DNA of 17,219 bases from DATBAK01 sp038240075 (GCA_038240075.1 JBBSEC010000099.1:1-17219); one strand, 5' to 3'; positions 1 through 6,950 are shown, counted from the stretch's first letter. Numbers and translations are program-made. The notes: generated by a model not told the origin, from the letters alone.

Positions 1-2
1 AG

Positions 3-506
3 AACCTCAGGGCCCGTCGGGACCAGGAGGAAGGTTTCACGCTCATCGAGCTCATGGTTGTCGTGCTCATCATTGCCATCTTGATCGCGATCGCCATTCC
101 GACCTTCCTTGGTGCCCGGACCCGTGCACAGGATCGTGCTGCGCAGTCCAGCCTTCGTAACGCATTGACGGCGGCGAAGACGGCGTACACCGACACCAGC
201 GACTACTCGACTGCGGCAACGTCGGCGCAGTTGACGGCCATCGAGCCGAGTCTGAAGTACGAAGTCGCCGGTTCGCCTTCGGGCACCGACGCAACCGTTC
301 CGAGCTTCAAGGATGTCAGTGTCTCGGTGACCAGCGTCGCCGGTACCGACAACCAGATCTGGTCGGGAGCGGTGCTGTCGAAGTCGGGTACGTGCTACTA
401 CATCCGTGATCAGGCCACCGGCGCCGGTGCCGGTACCTTCTACGGCACGGGTGCAACGTGCACCGGGACGGCAGCAAGCACCGGAGCGAGTGCCGGTTCC
501 TGGTAG
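3..506 (+). CDS. Type IV pilin (PilA-like major/minor pilin), 5' end missing
   Basis: The reading frame is open from the first bases of the window. No start codon is visible before the prepilin motif, so the true start lies outside. About ten charged leader residues (ending RRDQEEG) precede the cleavage/methylation site G|FTLIE, with Gly at 33-35, Phe+1 at 36-38 and the conserved Glu+5. A long hydrophobic helix follows (VVVLIIAILIAIAIPTF). This is the hallmark of class III signal peptides cut by PilD and built into type IV pili or pseudopili. The mature protein would be about 156 residues, normal for a small pilin. Two cysteines near the C-terminus (SGTCYY and GATCTG) could form the usual D-region disulfide. 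The Ser/Thr/Gly/Ala-rich globular part is typical of actinobacterial pilins. The ATG at 54 is inside the helix and cannot be the start. The family call is secure; major or minor pilin cannot be decided. Confidence 0.93.
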   Translation, partial: NLRARRDQEEGFTLIELMVVVLIIAILIAIAIPTFLGARTRAQDRAAQSSLRNALTAAKTAYTDTSDYSTAATSAQLTAIEPSLKYEVAGSPSGTDATVPSFKDVSVSVTSVAGTDNQIWSGAVLSKSGTCYYIRDQATGAGAGTFYGTGATCTGTAASTGASAGSW

Positions 507-537
507 TCGTTTCACTCACCATCACAGGCATTGCGTC

Positions 538-567
538 AACGGTCCGGGGCTTCGGCCCCGGACCGTT
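538..567. terminator. Strong hairpin terminator between convergent genes
   Basis: A perfect 13-bp stem (538-550 with 555-567) is capped by a TTCG tetraloop (551-554). It sits 31 bp after the pilin stop and 22 bp beyond the stop of the converging acyl-CoA dehydrogenase. No clear U-tract follows, as is common for terminators in GC-rich actinobacteria. The stem is symmetric, but the UUCG loop reads CGAA on the other strand, so it is most stable in the pilin transcript. It may still serve both directions. Confidence 0.8.
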
Positions 568-589
568 CCGCGTCCCTACACCCCGGTTG

Positions 590-1720
590 TCAGACGGGCG
601 CGTCGTCGAAGCGGTCCGCGGCGATCAGCGCTTCGAGGTGGCGATCGTCCCACCACGAGATCTGCCACTGCTTCGCGCGCCGGAAGTACAGCTGGATGTC
701 GGACTCCACTGTGAAGCCGATCCCGCCGAACACCTGCTGGCCCATCGCGGTGATGTCGCGGAATGTGCGCCCCGCGAACAGCTTCGCCATCGGCGCGAGC
801 CGGGCCGTCGAACGACCGTTGGCGCGGGCCCACGCCGCCTCGTACACGAGGACCGTGCCGCCTTCGACCGTGGTCGACGCATCGGCGAGGTAGTGGGCGA
901 TCGCCTGGAACGCGCCGAGGGGCTTGTCGAACTGGTGGCGGTCCTTCGCGTACTGCACGGTGATGTCGAACGCGTAACGCGCGCCACCCATCGCCTGCGC
1001 GGCAAGGAGCACGATGCCGTCGAGCATCGTCGCGTTCCACGTGTCCCAGCCGGTGCCCGCAGAGCCGATCCGGTTCGCCGCCGGCACGCGAACGCCTGAA
1101 AGCTCCACTGCGTACTGCGTGTCGGACGCGATGGTCAGTTGCTGCGTGAGCGTGACCCCGGCGCTGGCGGGGTCGACCAGGAAGAGGTCGACGCCACCGT
1201 CGGCGGTTCGTGCGAGCACGACCAGTGCCGTGGCTGCGCTCGCGAACGGCACGTGCCATTTCGTCCCGTCGAGCATGAAGTCGCCGCCGTCGGCGCGCGC
1301 GCTCAGCTGCACGCCCTCGCGGCCGAAGCCGTTGCCGGGCTCGAGCCAGGCGGTGGAGAGGATCGCTTCACCCGACGCGATGCGCGGCAGCCACGACTGC
1401 TTCTGCTCCTCCGTCCCCGCGTGCAGGAGCACCCCGGCACTCATGACCGCGCTGACGAAGTGCGGCGACGGTGCGAGCGCGCGTCCGAGCTCCTCGTAGA
1501 CGACGGCACCTTCGAGCGCGGTCATTCCCGAGCCGCCGTACTCCGACGGGATCATCAGCCCGATGAGGTCGAGGGCGCCGAGCTGCTTCCAGAGCTCCGT
1601 CGGGTATCCGACGGGGTCATCTTCGAGCGCGCGCACCACGCTCAACGGTGCGTACGAGTTGCAGACGCCGCGCATGAGCTCGCGCAGCATCTCCTGCTCT
1701 TCGGTGCGATCGAGATCCAT
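590..1720 (-). CDS. Acyl-CoA dehydrogenase, probable non-catalytic partner subunit
   Basis: 376 residues, close to the family norm. The N-terminal helical domain begins MDLDRTEEQE. The middle beta domain includes the EPGNGFG loop near 127-133. The C-terminal helical domain has the FAD-binding stretch RHQFDKPLGAFQ (261-272) and GGIGF (332-336). Family knowledge places the catalytic Glu either in the C-terminal YEGT position (MCAD type) or on helix G (isovaleryl-CoA dehydrogenase type, LDLER). By my alignment these positions are Trp356 and the LDG stretch at 233-235, so neither carries a Glu. The other dehydrogenase of this cluster (3917-5122) does have LDLER. This matches the alpha2-beta2 dehydrogenases of actinobacterial sterol catabolism (ChsE1-ChsE2 type). 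The start is fixed by GAGGAG (1733-1728) 7 nt upstream of ATG. It is the last gene of the operon, 13 bp after the MaoC-like gene. Confidence 0.9.
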   Translation of the reverse strand: MDLDRTEEQEMLRELMRGVCNSYAPLSVVRALEDDPVGYPTELWKQLGALDLIGLMIPSEYGGSGMTALEGAVVYEELGRALAPSPHFVSAVMSAGVLLHAGTEEQKQSWLPRIASGEAILSTAWLEPGNGFGREGVQLSARADGGDFMLDGTKWHVPFASAATALVVLARTADGGVDLFLVDPASAGVTLTQQLTIASDTQYAVELSGVRVPAANRIGSAGTGWDTWNATMLDGIVLLAAQAMGGARYAFDITVQYAKDRHQFDKPLGAFQAIAHYLADASTTVEGGTVLVYEAAWARANGRSTARLAPMAKLFAGRTFRDITAMGQQVFGGIGFTVESDIQLYFRRAKQWQISWWDDRHLEALIAADRFDDAPV

Positions 1721-1733
1721 CGCGCAGCTCCTC

Positions 1734-2213
1734 TTAGGGTTTCCAGGCGTCGCCGCGGCGAGCCCAGGGGTTGTCGTCTCCAGACACCGGCAGCGCGATG
1801 CGCGCGGTGCATTCGGTCTTGACGTCGTCGTCGACGGTGAGGCGCAGCTGCAGCGCGACCCAGCCGCAGCCGACGTCGTCGGTCGTCACTTCGTCGACCA
1901 CGCCGTGCAGCACCATCACGTCGCCCGGGAACACCGATCCCTTCATGCGGAACTTCATGCGCCCGAGCCGCCCGGTCGGTCCCGACCAGTCGGTGAGGTA
2001 GCGCTCGAACCACGCAGCCTGGTTCGGCGTGTTGAGGAAGATGTCCTGCGTGCCGTTGCGATTGACCGCGAAGTCGTGGTCGTGGTGCATCGGCCGCCAG
2101 TCGCGGCTCGCGAGCGCGCCGAGCACGACGGTGGTCGCGGTGACGGGATACGCGAGATCCGGGATCTGCTCACCCAGTACGACGTCGCCGAGGGTCTTCG
2201 TCGTCACCTTCAC
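1734..2213 (-). CDS. MaoC-like (R)-specific enoyl-CoA hydratase, catalytic half
   Basis: 159 residues, one hot-dog fold. The signature D38-W-R-P-M-H43 matches the MaoC/hydratase-2 motif D-x-N-P-x-H, so Asp38 and His43 are the probable catalytic pair that adds water to a trans-2-enoyl-CoA. A second His and an Asp follow (HDHDF). GTG at 2213 is chosen as the start. It forms a GTGA overlap with the stop of the upstream MaoC-like gene, has GGAGG (2226-2222) 8 nt ahead, and the frame upstream is antisense-like Arg-rich sequence. The tight coupling to a catalytically empty MaoC protein resembles the heteromeric ChsH1-ChsH2 hydratase of mycobacterial cholesterol side-chain degradation. No DUF35 domain is attached here. 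The family is confident; the substrate is unknown. Confidence 0.85.
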   Translation of the reverse strand: MKVTTKTLGDVVLGEQIPDLAYPVTATTVVLGALASRDWRPMHHDHDFAVNRNGTQDIFLNTPNQAAWFERYLTDWSGPTGRLGRMKFRMKGSVFPGDVMVLHGVVDEVTTDDVGCGWVALQLRLTVDDDVKTECTARIALPVSGDDNPWARRGDAWKP

Positions 2214-2731
2214 GCTGCATTCCTCCGGTAGCCGAAGCCGGTGTACGACTCGACGCCGACGAGCTCGTCGCGTTGGTTGAGGTACTCGACGTCGATGATC
2301 CAGAACCGCCCGGTGCCGAGCTTCGTCGTCTTCGGCGCGGACACCGAGCGCAGGATCTGGCGGCTCGTCACGATGTCGCCGATGCGCACGGGCTCGTGGA
2401 ACACGATCGTGTTGTCGCTCATCACCGCTTCGGGGAGGTCGAAGCGGGCCTTGAGATCGAAGTGCACCTGCAGCGGCAGCCCCGGTTCGCTGCGTCCGGG
2501 CGCCCAGTTGTGCGGGCGGAACCACACCGACAACATCGTCGGCGGTGCGATCGGGCCGTTCGTGATCTCGGCGGCGACGGCGTCGTCCCAGAACAGCGGG
2601 TTGCCGTTCTCGACCGACGCGGCCGACGTCCAGATGTAGCCGCGCTCGACCGGGAACTCACCCCGTTCCTCGTACTGCACGACGCCGATCAGCTGCTCGA
2701 CGTCGGGAGGAAGACCGCTGATGTCTTGCAT
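2210..2731 (-). CDS. MaoC-like N-terminal-type hot-dog protein, probably non-catalytic
   Basis: 173 residues resembling the MaoC dehydratase N-terminal domain family (FAS1 dehydratase-like). The region corresponding to D-x-N-P-x-H reads N42-G-N-P-L-F47, so both catalytic positions appear replaced (Asn and Phe). In double-hot-dog or heterodimeric hydratases such a subunit usually shapes the acyl-binding tunnel while the partner supplies Asp/His. ATG at 2731 overlaps the TGA of the upstream racemase-like gene by one base (TGATG) and has GGAAGGAG (2749-2742) 10 nt upstream, deciding the start. The downstream partner begins within its stop codon. Both facts suggest translational coupling at fixed stoichiometry. 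The same frame stays open far upstream, but that part is antisense to the racemase-like gene and is not coding. Confidence 0.82.
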   Translation of the reverse strand: MQDISGLPPDVEQLIGVVQYEERGEFPVERGYIWTSAASVENGNPLFWDDAVAAEITNGPIAPPTMLSVWFRPHNWAPGRSEPGLPLQVHFDLKARFDLPEAVMSDNTIVFHEPVRIGDIVTSRQILRSVSAPKTTKLGTGRFWIIDVEYLNQRDELVGVESYTGFGYRRNAA

Positions 2732-3912
2732 CACGCCACGACTCCTTCCGCGCGCAGTGCGGCGATGGTGTGCTGGTCCAGCCCGGCGCCCATCAGCAGC
2801 TCGTCGGTGTCGGTGACCGACGCGTCGCGCACGACGGGCGTCGGCTGCTCGCGGTCCATGCCCGCGAGGACCCATCCCACCTGACGGAACGGTGGGCCTT
2901 CGGTCCGGTGGGCGTCGACGAACACGTTGCGCGCCTGCAGATGCGGATCGGCGACCACCTCGGGGATCGTGGCGACGGGCGCCACGCACGTGTCGGCCGG
3001 ACCGAGAGTCGAGATCCAGTGGTCGCGGTCGTGCGTCCCGAACGCGGCGCGCAGGTCGGCGCGTATCGCGTCCTGCTCGGCGTCGTCGGTCTGATGCGCG
3101 ATCCAGCGCTCGCAGCCGAGCGCGGCGCAGAGGTTGGCCCAGAACCGGTGCTCGATCGCGGCGACCGACAGCCACCGGCCGTCTCCGCACTCGTAGACGT
3201 CGTAACACGCGTAGCGACCCGTGAGCAGGCCGTGACGCGGGCCGGGCACTGTGCCCGTCGCGAGGTATTCGTCGATTGCGAGCGACATGAGCGCGACGAC
3301 ACCGTCGGCGACCGACACGTCGAGGTACGCGCCGGTGCCGGACAACGAGCGGCGCACCAGCGCGGCGAGGATCGCAATCGCCGCGTGCATCCCACCGCCC
3401 GCGCTGTCGGCGATCGTCGCGCCGGGGAGCGCGGGCCCTCCGCTCGAGTCGCGCCCCGTGCAGTCGAGGTAGCCGCCGGCCGCGAGGTAGTTGAGGTCGT
3501 GACCGGCCCACTGCGCGTGCGGGCCGTCCTGGCCGTAACCGGTCGTCGAGCAGAACACGACGCGTGGGTTCACGGCCTTCACCGCGGAGTAGCCGATCCC
3601 GAGACGGTCGACGACGCCGGGCCGAAAGCTCTCGATCACGACGTCGGCGCGCGCGGCGAGGCGCAGGAACGCGTCGACGCCGGCCGGCAGCTTGAGGTCG
3701 AGCAGGCAGCGTTGCATCCCGCGGTGCCCGCCGTACGCGTAGAACGGCGGGGTGATCTGCACGCCACCCTGGTCGGGTGGAGGTCCGATCTTCACCACCG
3801 CCGCGCCGTAGTCGGCCAACCAGCGCGAGGTACGCGCGGCCGGGCCGACGCTCGCGAGGTCGAGCACGGTGATGCCGTCGAGCGGCGACGGCGCGTTCAC
3901 GGAAGCGGGCAC
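2731..3912 (-). CDS. CaiB/BaiF family protein, alpha-methylacyl-CoA racemase-like
   Basis: About 393 residues from GTG 3912. The N-terminus PLDGITVLDLA is the normal start of the family. The block GHDLNYLAAGG (His138) and the later ATIADSAGGGMH (Asp169) match the catalytic His and Asp of alpha-methylacyl-CoA racemases (AMACR/MCR, His126/Asp156). That is why racemase is preferred over plain CoA-transferase, where only the Asp is needed. The role would be epimerising a 2-methylacyl-CoA so that the stereospecific acyl-CoA dehydrogenase can act. The gene starts 4 nt after the stop of dehydrogenase 3917-5122 and ends in the start of the MaoC-like gene. The start is uncertain: GTG 3945 would overlap the upstream gene, and GTG 3900 would shorten the protein by four residues; none has a clear Shine-Dalgarno. 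A related CaiB-type transferase function cannot be excluded. Confidence 0.82.
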   Translation of the reverse strand: MPASVNAPSPLDGITVLDLASVGPAARTSRWLADYGAAVVKIGPPPDQGGVQITPPFYAYGGHRGMQRCLLDLKLPAGVDAFLRLAARADVVIESFRPGVVDRLGIGYSAVKAVNPRVVFCSTTGYGQDGPHAQWAGHDLNYLAAGGYLDCTGRDSSGGPALPGATIADSAGGGMHAAIAILAALVRRSLSGTGAYLDVSVADGVVALMSLAIDEYLATGTVPGPRHGLLTGRYACYDVYECGDGRWLSVAAIEHRFWANLCAALGCERWIAHQTDDAEQDAIRADLRAAFGTHDRDHWISTLGPADTCVAPVATIPEVVADPHLQARNVFVDAHRTEGPPFRQVGWVLAGMDREQPTPVVRDASVTDTDELLMGAGLDQHTIAALRAEGVVA

Positions 3913-3916
3913 GCGC

Positions 3917-5122
3917 TCAGAAGTTCTTCGGGAGCCCGAGCCCACGGCGGGCGATGACGTTCTTCTGGATCTCGGACGCGCCGCCGCCGATCGTGTCGAT
4001 CACCGTGTAGCGGTAGGTCGACTCGGAACGGCCTTCCATCGGCGCGGCCTTGGTCTTGACCCGCAACTGGCTGCCGGGCCCCGCGATGTCCATCGCCGCA
4101 TCCGCGATCCGTTGCGAGAGCTCCGTCGCGAACAGCTTGTACTGCGACGACTCCACGGTCGGAGGCGGCGCGCCCGCGATCTTCTCGGCCTTCACGGACG
4201 CGTCGACCACCCGCAGCCCGAGGACGCGCGCAACCTCCGCCTCGGTGACGAGGCGCGCGAGTCGCTGCCGGATCACCGGGTCGTCGCGCAGCGGCTGGCC
4301 GTCGCGCGACTCGGTGCGCACGTACTCGCACAGCAGATCGAGGCGCTGCTGCATCGGCGAGATCGTGAACATCGTGAAGCGCTCGAGATCGAGCGCCTGC
4401 GAGATGTACTGGAACCCGCGCCCGACCTCGCCGACGACGTAGTCGTCGGGAACGAACACGTCGTCGATGAACACCTCGTTGGTGCGCTCGTCGCCCATCG
4501 TCCAGATCGCACGGATCTCGACGCCCGGTTGATCGAGCGGCACGAGCATGAGCGTGATGCCGCGGTGCTTGTCGTCGGGATCGGTGCGGGTGCCGAGCCA
4601 GTACCACTCGGCGAAGTGCGCCGACGTCGTCCACGTCTTCTGCCCGTTGAGCACCCACCCGGTCTTGCCGTCGCGTTCGGCGCGTTCGGCCTTGAGGCGC
4701 ATCGACGCGGCGTCGGAGCCGGCGTTCGGTTCGCTGTAGCCGACCGCGAACTCGACCTCGTTGCGCAGGATCATCGGCAGGAACGTGGCCTTGAGGAAGT
4801 CGTTCCCGTGCGCGATGAGCGTCTTGCCGATGATGCCGACGCCCTTGCCGATCTGCGGCCCGCCGCGTCCTGCGAGCTGCTCGTTCAGCAGGTACTCGTA
4901 CACCCCTTCGCCTTCGGAACCGCCGTGCTCCTTCGGCCAGGTCATGCCGAGGAAACCGCGGCTGCCCATCTTGGCCATGAACGCACGGCGCTTCGGCGTG
5001 TCGACGATCTGCGCCATGTTCTCCCGGGTCAGGTCGAAGACGTCGGGGTCGTCGTTGTCGTCGAGGAAGCGCTCGACCTCCTCCGCGAAGGCCTGCTGCT
5101 CGGGTGAGAAGTCGAAGTCCAT
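3917..5122 (-). CDS. Acyl-CoA dehydrogenase, catalytic-type subunit
   Basis: 401 residues beginning MDFDFSPEQQAF. Landmarks are WPKEHGG (62-68), the flavin loop VGYSEPNAGSD (127-137), NGQKTWTTSA (159-168) and a C-terminal helical domain with DDPVIRQRLA (280-289). LDLERF (244-249) places Glu247 at the helix-G position used as base by isovaleryl-CoA dehydrogenase, while the MCAD-type C-terminal position is Gly-rich (TIGGGASE). It oxidises an acyl-CoA to the trans-2-enoyl-CoA using FAD and passes electrons to ETF. The partner dehydrogenase at 590-1720 lacks both bases, so a mixed alpha2-beta2 enzyme is plausible. ATG 5122 is chosen because the MDF start is typical and TAACAT (5135-5130) lies 7 nt upstream, consistent with a leaderless mRNA. 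The frame continues upstream only as Arg-rich sequence. Confidence 0.92.
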   Translation of the reverse strand: MDFDFSPEQQAFAEEVERFLDDNDDPDVFDLTRENMAQIVDTPKRRAFMAKMGSRGFLGMTWPKEHGGSEGEGVYEYLLNEQLAGRGGPQIGKGVGIIGKTLIAHGNDFLKATFLPMILRNEVEFAVGYSEPNAGSDAASMRLKAERAERDGKTGWVLNGQKTWTTSAHFAEWYWLGTRTDPDDKHRGITLMLVPLDQPGVEIRAIWTMGDERTNEVFIDDVFVPDDYVVGEVGRGFQYISQALDLERFTMFTISPMQQRLDLLCEYVRTESRDGQPLRDDPVIRQRLARLVTEAEVARVLGLRVVDASVKAEKIAGAPPPTVESSQYKLFATELSQRIADAAMDIAGPGSQLRVKTKAAPMEGRSESTYRYTVIDTIGGGASEIQKNVIARRGLGLPKNF

Positions 5123-5129
5123 GCGGCCG

Positions 5130-5135
5130 ATGTTA
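5130..5135 (-). promoter_or_regulatory. Leaderless -10 box TAACAT
   Basis: TAACAT fits the actinobacterial -10 consensus TANNNT and ends 7 nt before the ATG of the acyl-CoA dehydrogenase, placing +1 on or next to the start codon. No convincing -35 was found. It lies in the 56-bp gap after the CoA-transferase gene, so the five downstream genes may have their own promoter. Confidence 0.55.
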
Positions 5136-5178
5136 CGGGCCACCCGGGGAACGGCGCCTGGCCGCCCGCGGTGCCGTC

Positions 5179-6426
5179 CTAGGTGATCGCGCCGGTCGCG
5201 CGCAGCCGCTCGAGCGCCTCGTCGTCGAGGCCGAGCTCCGACCGCAGCACCGAGTCGGTGTGCTCTCCGACCCACGGCACCCTCGTCTCCGGGCCGACGG
5301 CGACCTTCGAGAGCTTCACCGGGTTGCCGGGGACGAGCACGTCGTCACCGCCGTCGGCGCGCGGTACCGCCACGAGCATGTTCCGTGCCGCAACGTGCGG
5401 ATCCGCGATCACGTCGGGAGCCGAGTTGCTGGGGCCGGCCGCGATACCCGCGGCAGTGAACGCGTTCGCCGCTTCGAGCTTCGTGTGCTGCCGCGTCCAC
5501 GCCTCGACCCCGGGACGAATGACGGTCTCGAGGTGCGGAGACCAGCCGGCGCGGGTCGCGAACCGAGGGTCGTCCTTCCATTCCGGTCGTCCGACGAGCT
5601 CTGCGAGCTTCTCGAACTGGTGCTCGCGCACGATCTGCACGACGACGTAGCCGTCGGACGCGCGAAACCCTTCACAGATCACCTCGAGCCCCTTGCCGGG
5701 CTCGGGTCGCACACCCATCGACCAGAAGTTGGTGACGACGTCGGTCATCGCGACCATTGCGTCGAGCATCGCGATGTCGACGTACTGGCCGAGACCGGTG
5801 TGCTCGCGGTGGCGGAGCGCGGCCAGCACGCCGATGACTGCGAACAGGGCCGATGAGATGTCGCCGAGCGCGCCGACCGGAATCGTCACCGGCGGCGCGT
5901 CGGGCCCGCTCTTGTACTCGTAGATGCCCGACATGGCTTCGACAATCGACGCGTACGCGGGCCAGTCGCGGTACGGCGAGTCGGACGTGTTGCCGAACCC
6001 CGAGATCGAGACGTAGATCGCGCGCGGGTAGCGCTCCGAGATGACGTCGTAGCCGAGGCCCATGCGGTCCATCGTCCCGGCCTTGAAGTTCTCGGCGACG
6101 ACATCGAAGTTCGCCGCGAGCGCGAGGAAGAGCTCGCGGCCCTCGGGCGTCTTGAGGTCGACGCCGAGGCTGCGCTTGCCGAGGTTGTTGCGCAGGTAGG
6201 TGGCACCGACGTTGCGGCCCTGTGGATCGGTGATCGCGGGTGTCGACGCCCGCCCCGACTCGCCGTGCACCGGATGCTCGACCTTCACCACGTCGGCGCC
6301 GAGGCGGGCGAGCATCTGGGTCGCGTAGGGGAGCGCCTGCATCTGCTCCGCGGCCAGCACGCGCACGCCGTCGAGCGGCTTGCCGTTGCCTTGCGCGTCG
6401 CCGTTGGCGATGTCCCCGAGCCGCAC
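5179..6426 (-). CDS. CaiB/BaiF family III CoA-transferase
   Basis: 415 residues. After a short N-terminal extension comes KPLDGVRVLAAEQMQALPYATQML, the CoA-binding start of family III transferases. Asp189 in VGALGDISSALFAVIGVLAAL is the expected nucleophile that forms the aspartyl-CoA anhydride. YLRNNLGKRSLGVDLKTPEGR (77-97) is the typical second motif. These enzymes move CoA from a donor thioester to a carboxylic acid without ATP. It lacks the GHDxNY histidine of the racemase branch, so it is the likely activating enzyme of the cassette and differs in role from 2731-3912. GTG 6426 is chosen because TAGTGT (6440-6435) stands 8 nt upstream, as in other leaderless genes here. It heads the minus-strand cassette and is divergent from a VOC gene across a large palindrome. 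Confidence 0.88.
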   Translation of the reverse strand: MRLGDIANGDAQGNGKPLDGVRVLAAEQMQALPYATQMLARLGADVVKVEHPVHGESGRASTPAITDPQGRNVGATYLRNNLGKRSLGVDLKTPEGRELFLALAANFDVVAENFKAGTMDRMGLGYDVISERYPRAIYVSISGFGNTSDSPYRDWPAYASIVEAMSGIYEYKSGPDAPPVTIPVGALGDISSALFAVIGVLAALRHREHTGLGQYVDIAMLDAMVAMTDVVTNFWSMGVRPEPGKGLEVICEGFRASDGYVVVQIVREHQFEKLAELVGRPEWKDDPRFATRAGWSPHLETVIRPGVEAWTRQHTKLEAANAFTAAGIAAGPSNSAPDVIADPHVAARNMLVAVPRADGGDDVLVPGNPVKLSKVAVGPETRVPWVGEHTDSVLRSELGLDDEALERLRATGAIT

Positions 6427-6434
6427 GGCCCGTC

Positions 6435-6440
6435 ACACTA
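6435..6440 (-). promoter_or_regulatory. Leaderless -10 box TAGTGT
   Basis: TAGTGT on the minus strand lies 8 nt before the GTG of the CoA-transferase. A possible -35, TTGCGG (6461-6456), lies 15 nt further upstream, shorter than ideal. It touches the outer arm of the palindrome at 6460-6506. Confidence 0.55.
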
Positions 6441-6459
6441 GGGGCCGACCACTCACCGC

Positions 6460-6506
6460 AACTGATCGATCTCGGTGACGCGACGCGTCACCCAACTCGA
6501 TCAGTT
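6460..6506. promoter_or_regulatory. 47-bp interrupted palindrome, probable shared operator
   Basis: The sequence is symmetric about base 6483. Outer arms AACTGATCGA (6460-6469) and TCGATCAGTT (6497-6506) are perfect complements. Inner arms GGTGACGCG (6474-6482) and CGCGTCACC (6484-6492) are perfect around one central A. Of the 23 opposed positions 20 pair. It lies between the divergent -10 boxes at 6435-6440 and 6523-6528. If both genes are leaderless it is not transcribed by either promoter, which argues for a protein-binding site and against an RNA hairpin. The TetR regulator at 7918-8529 is a nearby candidate binder, but nothing links them directly. Confidence 0.75.
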
Positions 6507-6522
6507 CGTGGGAATGGCGGCG

Positions 6523-6528
6523 TACGGT
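6523..6528 (+). promoter_or_regulatory. Leaderless -10 box TACGGT
   Basis: TACGGT fits TANNNT and is followed after 7 nt by GTG 6536. It supports that start over the in-frame GTG at 6527, which overlaps the box itself. The region where a -35 would fall (about 6500-6505) is covered by the outer right arm of the palindrome. Confidence 0.55.
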
Positions 6529-6535
6529 GGCGGCT

Positions 6536-6895
6536 GTGACCGCACGGTTCAAGGATCTGTGTCTCGACGCTTCCGACCATCAGATGCTCGCGAGCTGGTG
6601 GTGCGAGGTGCTCGGGTACGAACGCCGGGTCGGGCCCGACGCGCCGCGGCCGCCGGGGTGGCCGGTGCCGATCATCGACCCGACCGCGGCCGGTCCTCTG
6701 ATCTGGATCGTCCCGGTGCCGGAGGCGAAGACGGTGAAGAACCGGATGCATATCGACGTGTTCGGTGACGTCGACGAGCTCGTCGCCCGCGGCGCCCGCG
6801 TCGTGCTGGCCCGCGGCGACGACCGCGAGTGGAACGTGCTCGTCGACCCCGAGGGCAACGAGTTCTGCGTCTTCGACCCGCCCGCACCCGCCTGA
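6536..6895 (+). CDS. VOC-family protein (glyoxalase/bleomycin-resistance fold)
   Basis: 119 residues from GTG 6536. The small two-module fold starts with TARFKDLCLDASD. Characteristic segments are WWCEVLGY (21-28), PEAKTVKNRMHIDV (62-75, His72) and LVDPEGNEFCVFD (102-114, Glu109). His72 and Glu109 are at the positions that usually bind the metal in vicinal-oxygen-chelate enzymes. It most resembles the small glyoxalase-like (Glyoxalase_6 type) proteins, whose substrates are mostly unknown. It is a clear paralogue of the protein at 9308-9688, sharing KNR-x-H-x-D and DPEGNEFC. The gene is divergent from the CoA-transferase, so it may be co-regulated with the acyl-CoA cassette. An alternative start is GTG 6527, three codons longer. 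Confidence 0.82.
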   Translation: MTARFKDLCLDASDHQMLASWWCEVLGYERRVGPDAPRPPGWPVPIIDPTAAGPLIWIVPVPEAKTVKNRMHIDVFGDVDELVARGARVVLARGDDREWNVLVDPEGNEFCVFDPPAPA

Positions 6896-6950
6896 CCATG
6901 GGCCGGGCGCGGCGCTGAGAAGTCCGCGCGGCGGGGGCCGAACGCACGCC

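Noticed and set aside
54..506. ATG 54 as the pilin start
   Set aside because: It lies after the GFTLIE processing site, inside the conserved helix, so it would remove the signal needed for assembly.
2732..3511. Upstream extension of the MaoC-like frame (433 codons in all)
   Set aside because: It overlaps the racemase-like gene on the same strand in another frame, has no recognisable domain, and ATG 2731 has a good ribosome site.
2770..3957. Long plus-strand open frame (395 codons) opposite the racemase-like gene
   Set aside because: Arg/Val/Asp-rich antisense translation of a real gene; no domain, and the opposite strand has clear catalytic motifs. The same applies to 3869-5107 plus and 14050-15135 minus.
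590..6426. Naming the acyl-CoA cassette as the cholesterol side-chain igr operon
   Set aside because: No Ltp2, DUF35 fusion, or cytochrome P450 is present, and a racemase plus CoA-transferase are. Only the subunit-pair logic is shared.
6460..6506. The large palindrome as a transcription terminator
   Set aside because: It is upstream of both divergent genes and outside both predicted leaderless transcripts, so there is no transcript for it to terminate.
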